Counted from the first letter of the stretch, positions 18,497 to 29,528 are shown. The stretch is DNA of 39,816 nucleotides from Pricia sp. (GCA_024635875.1 JAGXIC010000017.1:1-39816), one strand, 5' to 3'. Numbers and translations: made by a program. Notes: generated by a model not told the origin, from the sequence alone.

Positions 18497-18567
18497 AAAG
18501 TCCCCTCCCCGGCCCATGCATCCCTATCGCTGGTCGGATGCAAGTGGGGAGTTAGAGGGGGGACTTT
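18497..18567. repeat. GTCCCC-type intergenic element, short copy 4
   Basis: AAAGTCCCCTCCCC...GAGGGGGGACTTT; ends directly against the stop of permease 5. Confidence 0.75.
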
Positions 18568-20964
18568 TCACTCTCTCCGTAAACTTTCCACAGGATTCGT
18601 CATAGCCGCTTTTATGGCCTGGTAGCTTATGGTAATCAAGGCGATTGCAACTGCAATGCCTCCGGATAGCACGAACATCCACCACTTCACATCTATACGG
18701 TAGGCGAAATTTTGTAGCCACCGGTCCATGGCGACCCAGGCAATGGGAATGGCAATCAGGGCCGCGATGGCCACCAATCGACCAAAATCCTTGCTCAACA
18801 TTAGCGTTACAGAGGTTATCGATGCTCCCAGTACTTTTCGTACGCCTATTTCCTTTCTGCGCTGTGCGGTCATAAAGATGACGAGCCCTAACAGCCCGAG
18901 GCAGCTGATGATAAAGGCCAGAATGGTAAAAATCACCGACAGTTTTTCCTGTTTTTGCTCGGCCACATATTGCCGGTCAAAATTGTCGTCTAGAAAATGG
19001 ACGTCCACTTGATTCTCGGGGTCGAATTTGTCGAAGGTGTTTTTTAGAAATGCGATACCGGCCTCGGCACGGCCTTTCGCGATCCGTACGTAGAGATTGT
19101 CCCGCTCCCCGTCTTCCGGGGGCAACAGTAGTACCATGGGCTCGATTTTACGCAGCAGCGAAGTGGAATGAAAATCCTTGACCACACCGATTATCTTTCG
19201 GTGGATCGTGCTGTCGTTTTCTGTGTTATATTGGACTCTTTTTCCGATGGCATCCGTATAGCCCAGCGATTTCATCTGGGTCTCGTTGATGAGAACGGCA
19301 TCGGCCGCATCCGTTGACATATCCTTTGAAAAATTCCTTCCCTGTACCAATCCCATTCCGTTGGTCGATATAAAATCAGTATCCACATAAAAGAAACTTG
19401 CCATTTGGGGCGTTGTTTGTATTTTTCCGTCCACCTCAAAATTGAAACCATATTTGCCGATGTAGTCGTTACCAATGGGATTGCCCGCCGTGGCCGCAGC
19501 TTCGATCAATGGACTTTGCAACAATGCTTGTTTTAAGGCCGGTATTTTGCTGCGCAATTCCATATTGTCGATATGGGATATCAGTATCTGTTCTTTCTCG
19601 AAGCCCAGATCTTTTAGGGATACGAACTGCATTTGCCTGTAAATAATGTAGGACCCGCTTATCAGGCAGACCGTGATAACAAACTGTAGTACGACCAGGG
19701 ATTTGCGGAAGACAACGCTCGTGCGCATATTCCCCAACTGGCCTTGCAGCGAGGGAATCATTTTAAACCGGGACAAGAATAGGGCGGGATAACTACCGCT
19801 GAGGATTCCCGTCAAAAAGGTGAAAATGATGATTGACGCCACGGTGTTTGCGATGCCAAAATGCCAAAGGTTCAAATCCTTTTCGGCGAGCCGATTAAAC
19901 ATGGGCAATGCCAATTGGACCAGAAAACAGGCAATCATAGCAGCGATAAAAGTAACGAGCAATGCTTCGAGCATAAACAGGCCTATCAGCTGTTTTTTTC
20001 CCGAGCCCACCACTTTCCGTATCCCGATTTCCTTGAGCCGTAGGGTGGCGCGGGCCGTGGAAAGGTTCATGTAATTGATGACCGCGATCAACAACACGAG
20101 CAGGCCGATCACGATAAACAGGTACACTCGACCGATGCTTCCGTTGCCGCCCATCTCATAGTCCAGATCGGAATGCAAATGGATAGCGGTCAGCGGCTGC
20201 AGTTCCATCCGGAAATCGGTAACATCCATTCGTTGGGCGATGTCTTTTTCAAGGGGAGCCAGCTTATTTTTGAGCGATGTTATATGCGTTCCTTTTTTTA
20301 ATAGGATGTAGGTATACAGGAAGATATCGTCCCAATTTTCACTTTTTAGGTCCTCCTTTTCAAAGGAACGGATTCCGCTGAACTGTAGATGCGAATTCTG
20401 TGGCATATCCCGTATAACACCGGTTACCTTGACCGGATTTTTTCCGCTGCCGAAACCTATAATCCTGTTGATGGCAAGGGACGCATCCCCAAAAATGGTA
20501 CCGGCCAGGCTTTCCGTAACAACAATGCATCCCGGCTCGGCCAAAGCGGTATTCGCATCGCCGTATAAAAAGGGATGGTCGAACAATGTAAAGAAGGAAC
20601 TTTCCGCGTAACAGATATCATCCTGTTTAATGGTTTTTTCGTCGTAGTGCATTACATCGCCGGCCTCGATACCGATACGTACGGCCTCTTCCACTTCGGG
20701 AAAGTCATTTTTTAAAACGGTCGCATAGGGTGGGGAGGTCAGTGCCAGATCAAATTTTCCACCGTCCCAGTTCGCATGCTGCGCGACCCGGTAGATACGT
20801 GGCGCATCGGAAAACGATCGGTCATAGCTGAGTTCATCGGCCACATACAGGGCGATCAACCAAAAGGCCGCCAGCCCGATGGCGATACCTCCGATATTCA
20901 GAAGGCTGTAGCCCTTATGGTGTTTTATGTTGCGCCAGGCGATTTTTAGGTTGTTTTTAAGCAT
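18568..20964 (-). CDS. ABC transporter permease, double FtsX (permease 5)
   Basis: MLKNNLKIAWRNIKHHKGYSLLNIGGIAIG; RLKEIGIRKVVGSG and RRKEIGVRKVLGAS; NPVESLRRE. Confidence 0.92.
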   Translation of the reverse strand: MLKNNLKIAWRNIKHHKGYSLLNIGGIAIGLAAFWLIALYVADELSYDRSFSDAPRIYRVAQHANWDGGKFDLALTSPPYATVLKNDFPEVEEAVRIGIEAGDVMHYDEKTIKQDDICYAESSFFTLFDHPFLYGDANTALAEPGCIVVTESLAGTIFGDASLAINRIIGFGSGKNPVKVTGVIRDMPQNSHLQFSGIRSFEKEDLKSENWDDIFLYTYILLKKGTHITSLKNKLAPLEKDIAQRMDVTDFRMELQPLTAIHLHSDLDYEMGGNGSIGRVYLFIVIGLLVLLIAVINYMNLSTARATLRLKEIGIRKVVGSGKKQLIGLFMLEALLVTFIAAMIACFLVQLALPMFNRLAEKDLNLWHFGIANTVASIIIFTFLTGILSGSYPALFLSRFKMIPSLQGQLGNMRTSVVFRKSLVVLQFVITVCLISGSYIIYRQMQFVSLKDLGFEKEQILISHIDNMELRSKIPALKQALLQSPLIEAAATAGNPIGNDYIGKYGFNFEVDGKIQTTPQMASFFYVDTDFISTNGMGLVQGRNFSKDMSTDAADAVLINETQMKSLGYTDAIGKRVQYNTENDSTIHRKIIGVVKDFHSTSLLRKIEPMVLLLPPEDGERDNLYVRIAKGRAEAGIAFLKNTFDKFDPENQVDVHFLDDNFDRQYVAEQKQEKLSVIFTILAFIISCLGLLGLVIFMTAQRRKEIGVRKVLGASITSVTLMLSKDFGRLVAIAALIAIPIAWVAMDRWLQNFAYRIDVKWWMFVLSGGIAVAIALITISYQAIKAAMTNPVESLRRE

Positions 20965-20978
20965 ATTTAACGTTTTTT

Positions 20979-21004
20979 GTCATTCCCGCTAAGGCGGGAA
21001 TCTC
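20979..21004. repeat. REP-like palindrome GTCATTCCCGCTAAGGCGGGAATCTC
   Basis: Near-identical to 14945-14970; 15 bp upstream of the permease 5 start. Confidence 0.8.
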
Positions 21005-21039
21005 TCCAATTAAATCACCAAGTTTCTTCAACATACCAT

Positions 21040-23463
21040 TTATTCCGTACGCAGGCTTTTTGCAGGATTGATCGTTGCTGCCTTGAACGATTGAAAACTG
21101 ACGGTAAGCAGTGTCAATACCAAGCAGGAAAAACCTGCAAACCCGATGGTCCACCACGCAAAATCAATACGGTAAGCAAACCCGGAAAGCCACCTATCCA
21201 GTAAATACCAAGAAATCGGTGCCGCTATCAGCAGACCGATCAACACCAATCTTACAAAATCTTGAGACAGAAGATATAGTAGTTGCGGCACGCTGGAGCC
21301 CAAGACTTTTCGAATCCCGATTTCCTTCGTTCTACTACTTGCTATAAAGGCGCTTGTAGCAAATAGCCCCATACAGGCCAGAAACACCACGATTACGGAA
21401 AAGAAGTTCAAAAGCTTGAAATGTTCCAAATCGGTTTCAAAAAAGCGGGAAAACTTATCATCCAGAATATTCAACTCCATGGGCGTGACGGGATCGAAGG
21501 AATCATTGACACCTTCGAGTGCCGCAAGAGTCGTTGACCAGTCGGATGTTTTGATTCGCAGGGTATAATAATCGATGGAATGTATCGGATTGTTCCAATT
21601 GGCAATAATCAAGGGTTTGATATCGGTCCGAAAATCCTCTATCTGAAAATCTTCGATCAGACCACTAATCTGGACCTGAAAAGGCTCGGGTAAGGGTTCA
21701 CTGCTTCCTCCAAAATTCACGTTAGGTACTTCTACATACTGGCCAACGGGGCTATCAAGGCCCAAAGCCAAAGCCGCCGCTTTGTTGATAAGTACTTTGG
21801 TGCTGTCGGAAGCTGTGCCCGCGAAATTGGTGCCTTCCAAAAGTTTGATATCGTATGCTTTTAAAAAGTCCTTATCGGCACCCATAAAAAGCATATCCTT
21901 GGATGCATTGCTAGCTTGTCCGTTCCGTTTCACTTTGGCTAGAGGAATATTTTTCCATTCCCCGGGAACCCTCGAGCTCACGCTAATGGCCTCCACTTCC
22001 GGAATGCGTAAAAATTCGCTTTTTATCGCCTGAAACTGTCCCCGTAAAATCCCACTATTGATATCGACTGTCGCCAGCCCTTCCTTTTCAAAGCCCAGTT
22101 CCCTGTTCTTCAAAAATTCCATTTGTCCATTGAACACTAAGGAAGCCGTAAGAAATGTAATGACCGCAACGAACTGAAAGGTTAGCATTACTCTTCTAAA
22201 AGGAAGTTTCGAACCCCCGGAGATCGTATCTTTCAATGAGGACGATACGCCCGTTCGCATAATTGCCCAAAATGGATAGGCTACGGATAAAAGTCCTAAA
22301 ACAAGACCCGTAATTAGTACCAGCAACATTTCCCCGAAAGGTATTTGCGTCAAATTTAATGTGGTGCTGAACCATTTTTGAACCATGGGTTGTAACATCC
22401 ATAGTAATGCGTAAGCCAATGTCATTGAAACGGAAATCAGCAAAAGACTTTCGGACAAAAATTGCCGTAATAAATGGGACTTGCTCGCTCCGACAATTTG
22501 GCGAAGTGCAATTTCCTTGAATCGGTCGATAAAGGCAATGTTCAACAGGCCGGCATAATTGAAACAGGCCACTAGAAGAATTATAATAGCTATCCAGAAA
22601 AATAGGTTGACATAAAGCGCATTGCCTTTGGCCTTGTTCATCTCGCCCTCGACTTCGTTTTCATATAAGTGGATGTCCTGAACAGGTTGTACGGTGAACG
22701 TGCTACTGAACTGTTGATCCGTGGGATAGTTCTCCTTGGTCAGTGCGGTAATCTTTTCTCCCAACTTTCCCATTTCAGTACCCGGAACAAGTTTGAAATA
22801 GGTGATTAATTGGTTATTCGTCCAGTTGGATGCCATAAACCCATCATACCAATCGAAAGCTTCCGAAGCCATTTGATGGCTGATGAACACTATGTTTTCC
22901 AAATGGGAATTTTCTGGAAAATCGTCCAAAACACCGACTACGGAATACTGTTCTTCTCCCATTTTTAATAATTTGCCCAAAGCCGGTTCTTTTCCGAAAT
23001 AAAGTTTTTTGGTCGATTTGGTCAAGATGATACCATTGGGGTTTTCCGACAAGGCGTCAACAGTACCTTCAAGTACCGGAAAATCGAAAACCTTTAAAAA
23101 ATTATCGTCCAAAATGGCCATCTCTTGATGGGTTATGGTCTCTGGATCGTTTCCGACATTGGTACGCCCCATATAAAAAATCTGGGTCTGGTTTTCGATT
23201 TCGTCGAACATTCTTCCTGACTCGATTCCCACTTTTGGTGGCGTCTGGGCCATTTCATGCACCGTACCGTTTTCATCGGTAGTCTTCTGTAGCAGCCGAT
23301 AAACCCCTTCTTGATCTTTATCAAAAGAAGTTTCCTTTAAGACATAAGCGTTTAACAGAAAAAAACAAAAGAAGCCCAGCGTTAGCCCAAGTATATTGAC
23401 TATCGCAAACGATGGATGACCTTTTAAATATCTGAACGCAACTTTGAAGTGGTTTTTTAACAT
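21040..23463 (-). CDS. ABC transporter permease, double FtsX (permease 6)
   Basis: MLKNHFKVAFRYLKGHPSFAIVNILGLTLG; RFKEIALRQIVGAS and RTKEIGIRKVLGSS; NPAKSLRTE. Confidence 0.92.
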   Translation of the reverse strand: MLKNHFKVAFRYLKGHPSFAIVNILGLTLGFFCFFLLNAYVLKETSFDKDQEGVYRLLQKTTDENGTVHEMAQTPPKVGIESGRMFDEIENQTQIFYMGRTNVGNDPETITHQEMAILDDNFLKVFDFPVLEGTVDALSENPNGIILTKSTKKLYFGKEPALGKLLKMGEEQYSVVGVLDDFPENSHLENIVFISHQMASEAFDWYDGFMASNWTNNQLITYFKLVPGTEMGKLGEKITALTKENYPTDQQFSSTFTVQPVQDIHLYENEVEGEMNKAKGNALYVNLFFWIAIIILLVACFNYAGLLNIAFIDRFKEIALRQIVGASKSHLLRQFLSESLLLISVSMTLAYALLWMLQPMVQKWFSTTLNLTQIPFGEMLLVLITGLVLGLLSVAYPFWAIMRTGVSSSLKDTISGGSKLPFRRVMLTFQFVAVITFLTASLVFNGQMEFLKNRELGFEKEGLATVDINSGILRGQFQAIKSEFLRIPEVEAISVSSRVPGEWKNIPLAKVKRNGQASNASKDMLFMGADKDFLKAYDIKLLEGTNFAGTASDSTKVLINKAAALALGLDSPVGQYVEVPNVNFGGSSEPLPEPFQVQISGLIEDFQIEDFRTDIKPLIIANWNNPIHSIDYYTLRIKTSDWSTTLAALEGVNDSFDPVTPMELNILDDKFSRFFETDLEHFKLLNFFSVIVVFLACMGLFATSAFIASSRTKEIGIRKVLGSSVPQLLYLLSQDFVRLVLIGLLIAAPISWYLLDRWLSGFAYRIDFAWWTIGFAGFSCLVLTLLTVSFQSFKAATINPAKSLRTE

Positions 23464-23488
23464 TTTTATTTCTTTTTTGATTGATGAT

Positions 23489-25888
23489 TTACTCCGTACG
23501 CAAACTTTTTACCGGATTCGCATTCGCCGCCTTGATGGCCTGAAAGCTTACCGTTAAAATCGTTATTGCCAATGCCCCGACAACGGCTAGTGCAAAAATC
23601 CACCAGGATAGTATGACCCGATACGGATAATCCTGTAACCAGCCGTTCATCACGAAATACGAAATGGGAATCGCAATAAAGCAAGAGATAACGACCAATT
23701 TTAAAAAGTCTTTAGACAGCATATTCCACACATTGAAAACAGAGGCCCCCAGAACCTTGCGCACACCAATTTCCTTGGTGCGTTGTTCCGCGACAAAAGA
23801 GGTGAGCCCGAACAGGCCGAGACAGCTGATCAGAATGGCCAGGGCCGTGAAAATACCGGATAACGTACCGATACGTTCTTCGGCCGCGAATTTTTCGCCG
23901 TATTCTTCATCCACAAAATCATATTAAAAGGGAAGATCTGGAAAGTGTGCCTTGAACACCCTTTCAATTACAGCCAAGTTTTGGTTTGCGCTTTGATTCG
24001 GATTCAACCGCAGATTATAAAAACTCGCGTTTCCGCTTTTATCAAAAACGTAGATCCCTTGTTTTACTGGTTCGTAAGGAGATTGGGTAATCATATCTTC
24101 CACCACACCGATGATCTTTAAAGGGTCATTGGGATTTTCTTCGTCATCATCTTTTAAGAACTTGCCGATAGGGTCTGTAAGCCCCATATATTTTAAAGCC
24201 GTTTGGTTGATTAGCACGGCATTGGAATCTGTTGCAAATTTCCTTGAAAAATCCCTCCCCTGCACTATTTTCAAGTTCAGCGATTGGGCATATTCGGGGG
24301 TAACCTCTGTCCAGGCCAAATCTTCTTGAAAGCCTTCGGGCTTGCCCTCCCAAATAAAACCACTACGGTTGGACCATATTTGCGTAGTAGGACTGCTGGA
24401 AGCGGACATTTCAACAACAGCGCCGGAGGCCAAAAACTCGTTGCGCATAAGATCATACTTTCCTTCGAAATCTTGGCTCATGGTCGGAATTTGTACCAAA
24501 CCCTCTTTATCATATCCGATCGGACGGTCTTTGGCATGGTTGATCTGCTGCACTACGATAACCGTTCCGATAATAAAGGCGACCGAGACCGTAAATTGGA
24601 CGACTACCAAAATTTTTCTTGGCAACCCTGCATATTTCCCGCCTCTAAAAGTTCCTTTCAATACGTCAACAGGCCGAAATGAAGATAGGTAAAGGGCGGG
24701 ATAGCTACCGGCCAACAACGAAGTAAACACGATAAAAACGAGTGAAATCAGCCAAAAATTTAAATTTCCCCAGGGAAAATCGATTTCTTTTCTAGACAGT
24801 TCGTTGAACCCGTTCAATGAAATCAGCACAATCACCATGGCCAATAAAAAGGCAAATGCCACTACCAAAAAAGATTCGCTCAAAAATTGATTGATCAGTT
24901 GACCTCTTTGTGAGCCTATGGTTTTTCTGATGCCAACTTCTTTGGCTCTTTTTTCGGATCGTGCGGTACTGAGATTCATGAAGTTGATACAGGCCAACAA
25001 CAGCACAAAGGCTCCAATAATCGCAAATAACCAAACATATTTTACCCTTCCTCCGGCCTGTTTTCCATTTTCAAAATTGCCGTATAAATACCATTCGTCC
25101 ATCGGAAAAAGAAACAATTGTGGGTTGAACTCGACCGAATTTTCGTTCAAGGTCTTCTTAACATCTTTGATGGTAGTGGTAACCCTATCCATTTTAGTAT
25201 TATCTGCAATTTGCACGAACATCTGAAATGAGTTATTGCCCCATTGATCAAAAGCATTTTTTATCCACTCCTGTGTTGTGATGTATTTTTCCCAGGGCAT
25301 TAGAAATTGGGCATCGTTGAAGGAGTTATTTATAGGAATGTCTTCATACATCGCGCTTACGATCATATCGTATTGGCTGTTGACCTTTATTACCTTGCCA
25401 ATCGGTGCTTCATCACCGAACAGGGCATCGGCGGCCGATTCTGAAAGCATGATGGAGTTGATTTCCCTTAGGCCATCCTTTTCGCCTTTGAGAATTTTTA
25501 GATCGAACATTTCAGGGCCCTCCCGCTGCATAAAATGGCCCGTTCTTGTAAGGCTCTTTTCCTTATAGTTAAGATATTGGGAATTATTCCATGAAGCCAT
25601 CACGAGATGTTTGAAGTTGTCAGCATAATCGTCCCGAAAGGCTTTTTCCAAAGGTCTGGGGATGGCCGGGCCTGTATCTGTTTGGCCATTAAACGTCTGC
25701 GATTGAAAGACCTGGGCTATTCGGTCCCGGTTTTCGAAGTAGTCGTTGTACGTCAGTTCGTCTTCGATCCAAAGTCCGATGATCAGGGTCACCGCCATGC
25801 CCAGGGCCAGCCCGCCTATATTGATAATCGAGTAGCCTTTGCTCCGCTTTAAATTGCGCCAAGCTATTTTTAAATAATTTTTGAACAT
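23489..25888 (-). pseudogene. ABC transporter permease, double FtsX (permease 7), interrupted by in-frame TAA at 23924-23926
   Basis: ORFs 23924-25888 and 23489-23914 are in the same frame; read-through gives HFPDLPF*YDFVDEEYGEKFAAEERIG, collinear with permease 3 GQPFSYRFMEESFNTTYEAEQRLS. Confidence 0.85.
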
Positions 25889-25930
25889 GAGTAACGTTTT
25901 TTTGATTTGATTGATGAATAAACCCCCTTT

Positions 25931-26626
25931 TTACACCCGCACTTCCAGAGCCCGATTATGGCTCTCGGTAACAATTTGCCCGTCGAACAGATTGACCACC
26001 CGGTGGGCGAAATGCGAATCGTGGTCCGAGTGCGTCACCATCACAATGGTGGTACCTTCTTGGTTCAGTTCGGTGAGCAGGTTCATGACTTCAAGTCCGT
26101 TTTTGGAGTCTAGGTTGCCTGTGGGCTCATCCGCGAGAATCAGTTTGGGGTTGGTGACCACCGCCCGCGCGATGGCCACACGTTGTTGCTGTCCGCCTGA
26201 AAGCTGATGCGGGAAATGTTTTTCACGATGGGCGATTTTCATGCGCTCCAGCACCTTCATGACCTTTTCGCGGCGGCTGGTCTTGTTTTCCTTGAGATAA
26301 ATCAAAGGCAGCTCCACATTTTCGAAAACGGTCAATTCGTCAATTAGGTTAAAACTTTGGAAGACGAAGCCCAAGTTTCCCTTTCGTAGCTGGGTACGCT
26401 GACTTTCTTTAAGTCCCGCTACTTCATTGCCGGCGAAATTGTAGCTGCCTTCGGTGGGATTGTCGAGCATACCGATGATGTTCAGCAGCGTGGATTTCCC
26501 GCAGCCCGAAGGCCCCATAATGCCTACGAATTCGCCGTCCTCCACTTTAAGGTTGACCTTATTTAAAGCTAGGGTTTCGACTTCTTCTGTTTTAAAGCTC
26601 TTTTTTAGGTTTTGGATCTGTATCAT
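25931..26626 (-). CDS. ABC transporter ATP-binding protein (MacB/LolD family)
   Basis: [36 protein letters not shown]. Confidence 0.94.
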   Translation of the reverse strand: MIQIQNLKKSFKTEEVETLALNKVNLKVEDGEFVGIMGPSGCGKSTLLNIIGMLDNPTEGSYNFAGNEVAGLKESQRTQLRKGNLGFVFQSFNLIDELTVFENVELPLIYLKENKTSRREKVMKVLERMKIAHREKHFPHQLSGGQQQRVAIARAVVTNPKLILADEPTGNLDSKNGLEVMNLLTELNQEGTTIVMVTHSDHDSHFAHRVVNLFDGQIVTESHNRALEVRV

Positions 26627-26709
26627 ATTGGATTGATTTTAGTTGTTTTTATTTAAGGCATCTCGACTGCGCGTGTGCCGTGCATAATCGAGGTGCTCGA
26701 TACGTTATT

Positions 26710-27960
26710 TTATTTTAACACAATCTTCTCCGCCTCCCCAAACGAATCATAATTACTTGTAATCACTTTCTCCCCGGCCTGCAAGCCTTCCAAAACTTCG
26801 TAATAGCGGGAGTTCTGCTTTCCTATTCGGATGTTACGTTTCAAGGCTTGCTCGCCATCCGGGCCGACCACGAAAATCCATTGGCCGCCGGTACTTTGAA
26901 AGAAGCTGCCTTTAGGAAGCAACAGCGCGTCGCTTGATTCGCCCAATTGCAATTTGATGTTATAGCTCTGTCCGGTTCTTATGGTCAGAGGCCTACTATC
27001 AGTGAAAACCAGATCGACCTTAAATTTGCCATTTCGGACTTCGGGATATACCTTGCGCAAACGTAATGGATATTCTTCGCCGTTTCTATCCAGCACGGCA
27101 CTGAGATCACGAACGACCCGGTCGATATAATGTTCGTCGATGGTGGCCTCAATTTTATAATCGGTCAGTACGTTGATCTGTCCGATACGTTCGCCCTGTG
27201 CGATACTTTGTCCAATTTCGGCATCCAAGAAACCCAATTGACCATCGGCGGGGGCGCGGACATTCAGGTGGTCTAATCTTTGGTAGACCATGCCCAGGGT
27301 TTTCTGCATTCGGGCCAAATCTGCATCAAGACCTTTCAATGATGTCTCTCGCAGCTCATTATCATTTTCAGTCTGTACCTTTACGATTTCGAATTGTTTT
27401 TTGGATAGTTCATAGTTTTCTTTGGATAATTGATATTCCTCCTTCGAAATCAGCTCTTCATCATACAAGGCCTGATTTTGCTCAAAGTTCCGTTTCAGCC
27501 TTTGCAAATCGGTACTAGCGGTTGCCAAGGATCTACGACCATCTACTTGACGGGAATCAAAAGTCAGTTTCGTCGAACGCAGGTCATTTTGCTTTAAGGC
27601 CAAATTACTTTCACTGGTCATAATCTGTTCATAGAGGTTAATATTTTCCAGTTTTAATATAATATCCCCCTTTTTGACCATCGCCCCTTCTTCAATTAGC
27701 TTTTCCTCGACGCGACCGCCCTCATAGGCATCCATATAAATGGTGGCAATAGGCGCAACGTTTCCGTTGATGGTAATGTAATCGTCAAACTTGCCCTGTG
27801 TGACCTCAGCAACCGAAAGCTTGTCTTTTTCGGTTCGGAATGTCGAGACCGAACTGGCAAAAATCAGTTGGTAGCCCGCAAAAATTATGAGTAGGCCCAA
27901 GGCGATATAGCCGTAATGTTTCGGGCGGAGTCCTTTTTTCTTTTCTAGTTTTATATCCAT
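26710..27960 (-). CDS. HlyD/MacA-family periplasmic adaptor
   Basis: N-terminal TM anchor, lipoyl/barrel-sandwich motifs, long coiled coil, C-terminal LQAGEKVITSNYDSFGEAEKIVLK. Confidence 0.9.
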   Translation of the reverse strand: MDIKLEKKKGLRPKHYGYIALGLLIIFAGYQLIFASSVSTFRTEKDKLSVAEVTQGKFDDYITINGNVAPIATIYMDAYEGGRVEEKLIEEGAMVKKGDIILKLENINLYEQIMTSESNLALKQNDLRSTKLTFDSRQVDGRRSLATASTDLQRLKRNFEQNQALYDEELISKEEYQLSKENYELSKKQFEIVKVQTENDNELRETSLKGLDADLARMQKTLGMVYQRLDHLNVRAPADGQLGFLDAEIGQSIAQGERIGQINVLTDYKIEATIDEHYIDRVVRDLSAVLDRNGEEYPLRLRKVYPEVRNGKFKVDLVFTDSRPLTIRTGQSYNIKLQLGESSDALLLPKGSFFQSTGGQWIFVVGPDGEQALKRNIRIGKQNSRYYEVLEGLQAGEKVITSNYDSFGEAEKIVLK

Positions 27961-27999
27961 TTTTTAGTTTTACTTACTTATATTTTTTTAATTCCTTAC

Positions 28000-28085
28000 G
28001 CATTACCAGCGCAGCGAAGTAATCTGTTGAACATTCTGCAAGGCTTCAAATCTTTGCCACGTCGCGTAAAATGCTTCACATAGAC
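28000..28085. repeat. Degenerate relative of the 1344-1438 element (CGAAGTAATCTGTTGAAC)
   Basis: Similar to CGAAGCAATCTGTTAAAC at 1380-1397. Confidence 0.45.
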
Positions 28086-28095
28086 GTATTTCATT

Positions 28096-28174
<79 letters not shown>

Positions 28175-28181
28175 AAAATCT

Positions 28182-29528
28182 TCATTCTATATCAAAAACA
28201 GGTAACCCCCTATAAAAATTCAACGTACTCTTATTGATTTCAGAACGTAGACGCACCTGAAGGTTTTCGTTTTGGGCACTGGCAAAAAGGTTTTTGGCCT
28301 GAAAAAGTTCCAAGGCATTGATCAATCCCTTTTCGTAGCGTTTTTGCGCAATAGTAAAGGCCAAGTTCTGTGCGTCTACGTTTTGGTCGCTCTGTTCGTA
28401 TTCCACTAACAAAGATTCGTATTCCTGAACCAACTGCTGTATCGTCTGAAAAATGACCTGTTCTTGCACTTCAAGATTGTTTTCTGCGCGAAGACGTTCG
28501 ATTTTCTGCTGTTTGACGCGGGATTGTGCCGACCAAGCATTACTGATGGGTACATTTAAACTCAATCCGATAAACTGAAAGGTATTATCCCGAAATTGAT
28601 CTCGAAATGGTACGGTCGAACCTAGTGAGTCTCGCGTGGTTTCAAAGTAACCGGTTCCAATTCCGGCAAACAATGATACTGATGGAAATAGTCTCCCTCG
28701 CTCTACATCCAACTGTTTTTTTGCTGCTTTTGCCCTAAGCTGTTGTGCCTTGAGGATAGGCATAAATGCTTGCGATTCTTTATAAACCGAATCGGTCTGT
28801 ATCTTCAAGGAATCGTTTGCCCCAAGATTTTCGACTATTTCGGAATGAATGGAAATATCGGCCGCATCCTCTAAATTCATTTCTTGTATCAATCCTAATT
28901 TGGCAGTCGCCAATTGGTTCTTGCTTTGGGTCAGGTTTAAACGATCGGTCAATAAAAGTGATTCCGCTTCGTAAAGATCCGCACCGGCTTTCAGGCCCAC
29001 TTCAATCTGTTTTTCCACCAGGTCATAATTAGACTGTGATACGGCCAATTGCTCTTTGGAAATCGCCACCAGACCTTCTGCAAATCGAATATCATAAAAC
29101 GCCTGCATCACGCGAAAGGCCAAAAGGTATTTTTGCTGCAAGGTCTCTTCTTGGGTCGCTTTATATAAAAACTTTGAGGTCTTGATGGCATTAATTTTCT
29201 GAAAGCCTTGAAACAGGTCCATCGAAGATTCCAATGAATACCGATTCGAAAAAAAATCGGTCGTGACCACGTCGTTCGTAAAAGGATCGGTACTTCGCCC
29301 AAAGTTGACGACATAATCGGTAGAACCGTTTACTCGGGGCAATAAATCACGTATGGACTGACGATAGGTTTCCCGGCCCGATTGCCTCGTGTATTCGAAA
29401 TCGTTCAATTGAAGGTTATTTTGCAGGGCATAGGCCACACATTCGTCCAGCGTCCATTTATCCTGTGCCTGAAGTCGCATGCATAGCGCGGTTAGAAGTA
29501 GGATAGCTATTTTAAATCTTTGATTCAT
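28182..29528 (-). CDS. TolC-family outer-membrane efflux protein
   Basis: Signal peptide MNQRFKIAILLLTALCMRLQAQ; WTLDECVAYALQNNLQLN; coiled-coil repeats; start reassigned to MNQRF. Confidence 0.92.
   Translation of the reverse strand: MNQRFKIAILLLTALCMRLQAQDKWTLDECVAYALQNNLQLNDFEYTRQSGRETYRQSIRDLLPRVNGSTDYVVNFGRSTDPFTNDVVTTDFFSNRYSLESSMDLFQGFQKINAIKTSKFLYKATQEETLQQKYLLAFRVMQAFYDIRFAEGLVAISKEQLAVSQSNYDLVEKQIEVGLKAGADLYEAESLLLTDRLNLTQSKNQLATAKLGLIQEMNLEDAADISIHSEIVENLGANDSLKIQTDSVYKESQAFMPILKAQQLRAKAAKKQLDVERGRLFPSVSLFAGIGTGYFETTRDSLGSTVPFRDQFRDNTFQFIGLSLNVPISNAWSAQSRVKQQKIERLRAENNLEVQEQVIFQTIQQLVQEYESLLVEYEQSDQNVDAQNLAFTIAQKRYEKGLINALELFQAKNLFASAQNENLQVRLRSEINKSTLNFYRGLPVFDIE

Noticed and set aside
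23924-23926. TAA in permease 7 as programmed recoding
   Set aside because: TAA is not a selenocysteine or pyrrolysine codon and no recoding signal was apparent; nonsense mutation or sequence error is simpler.
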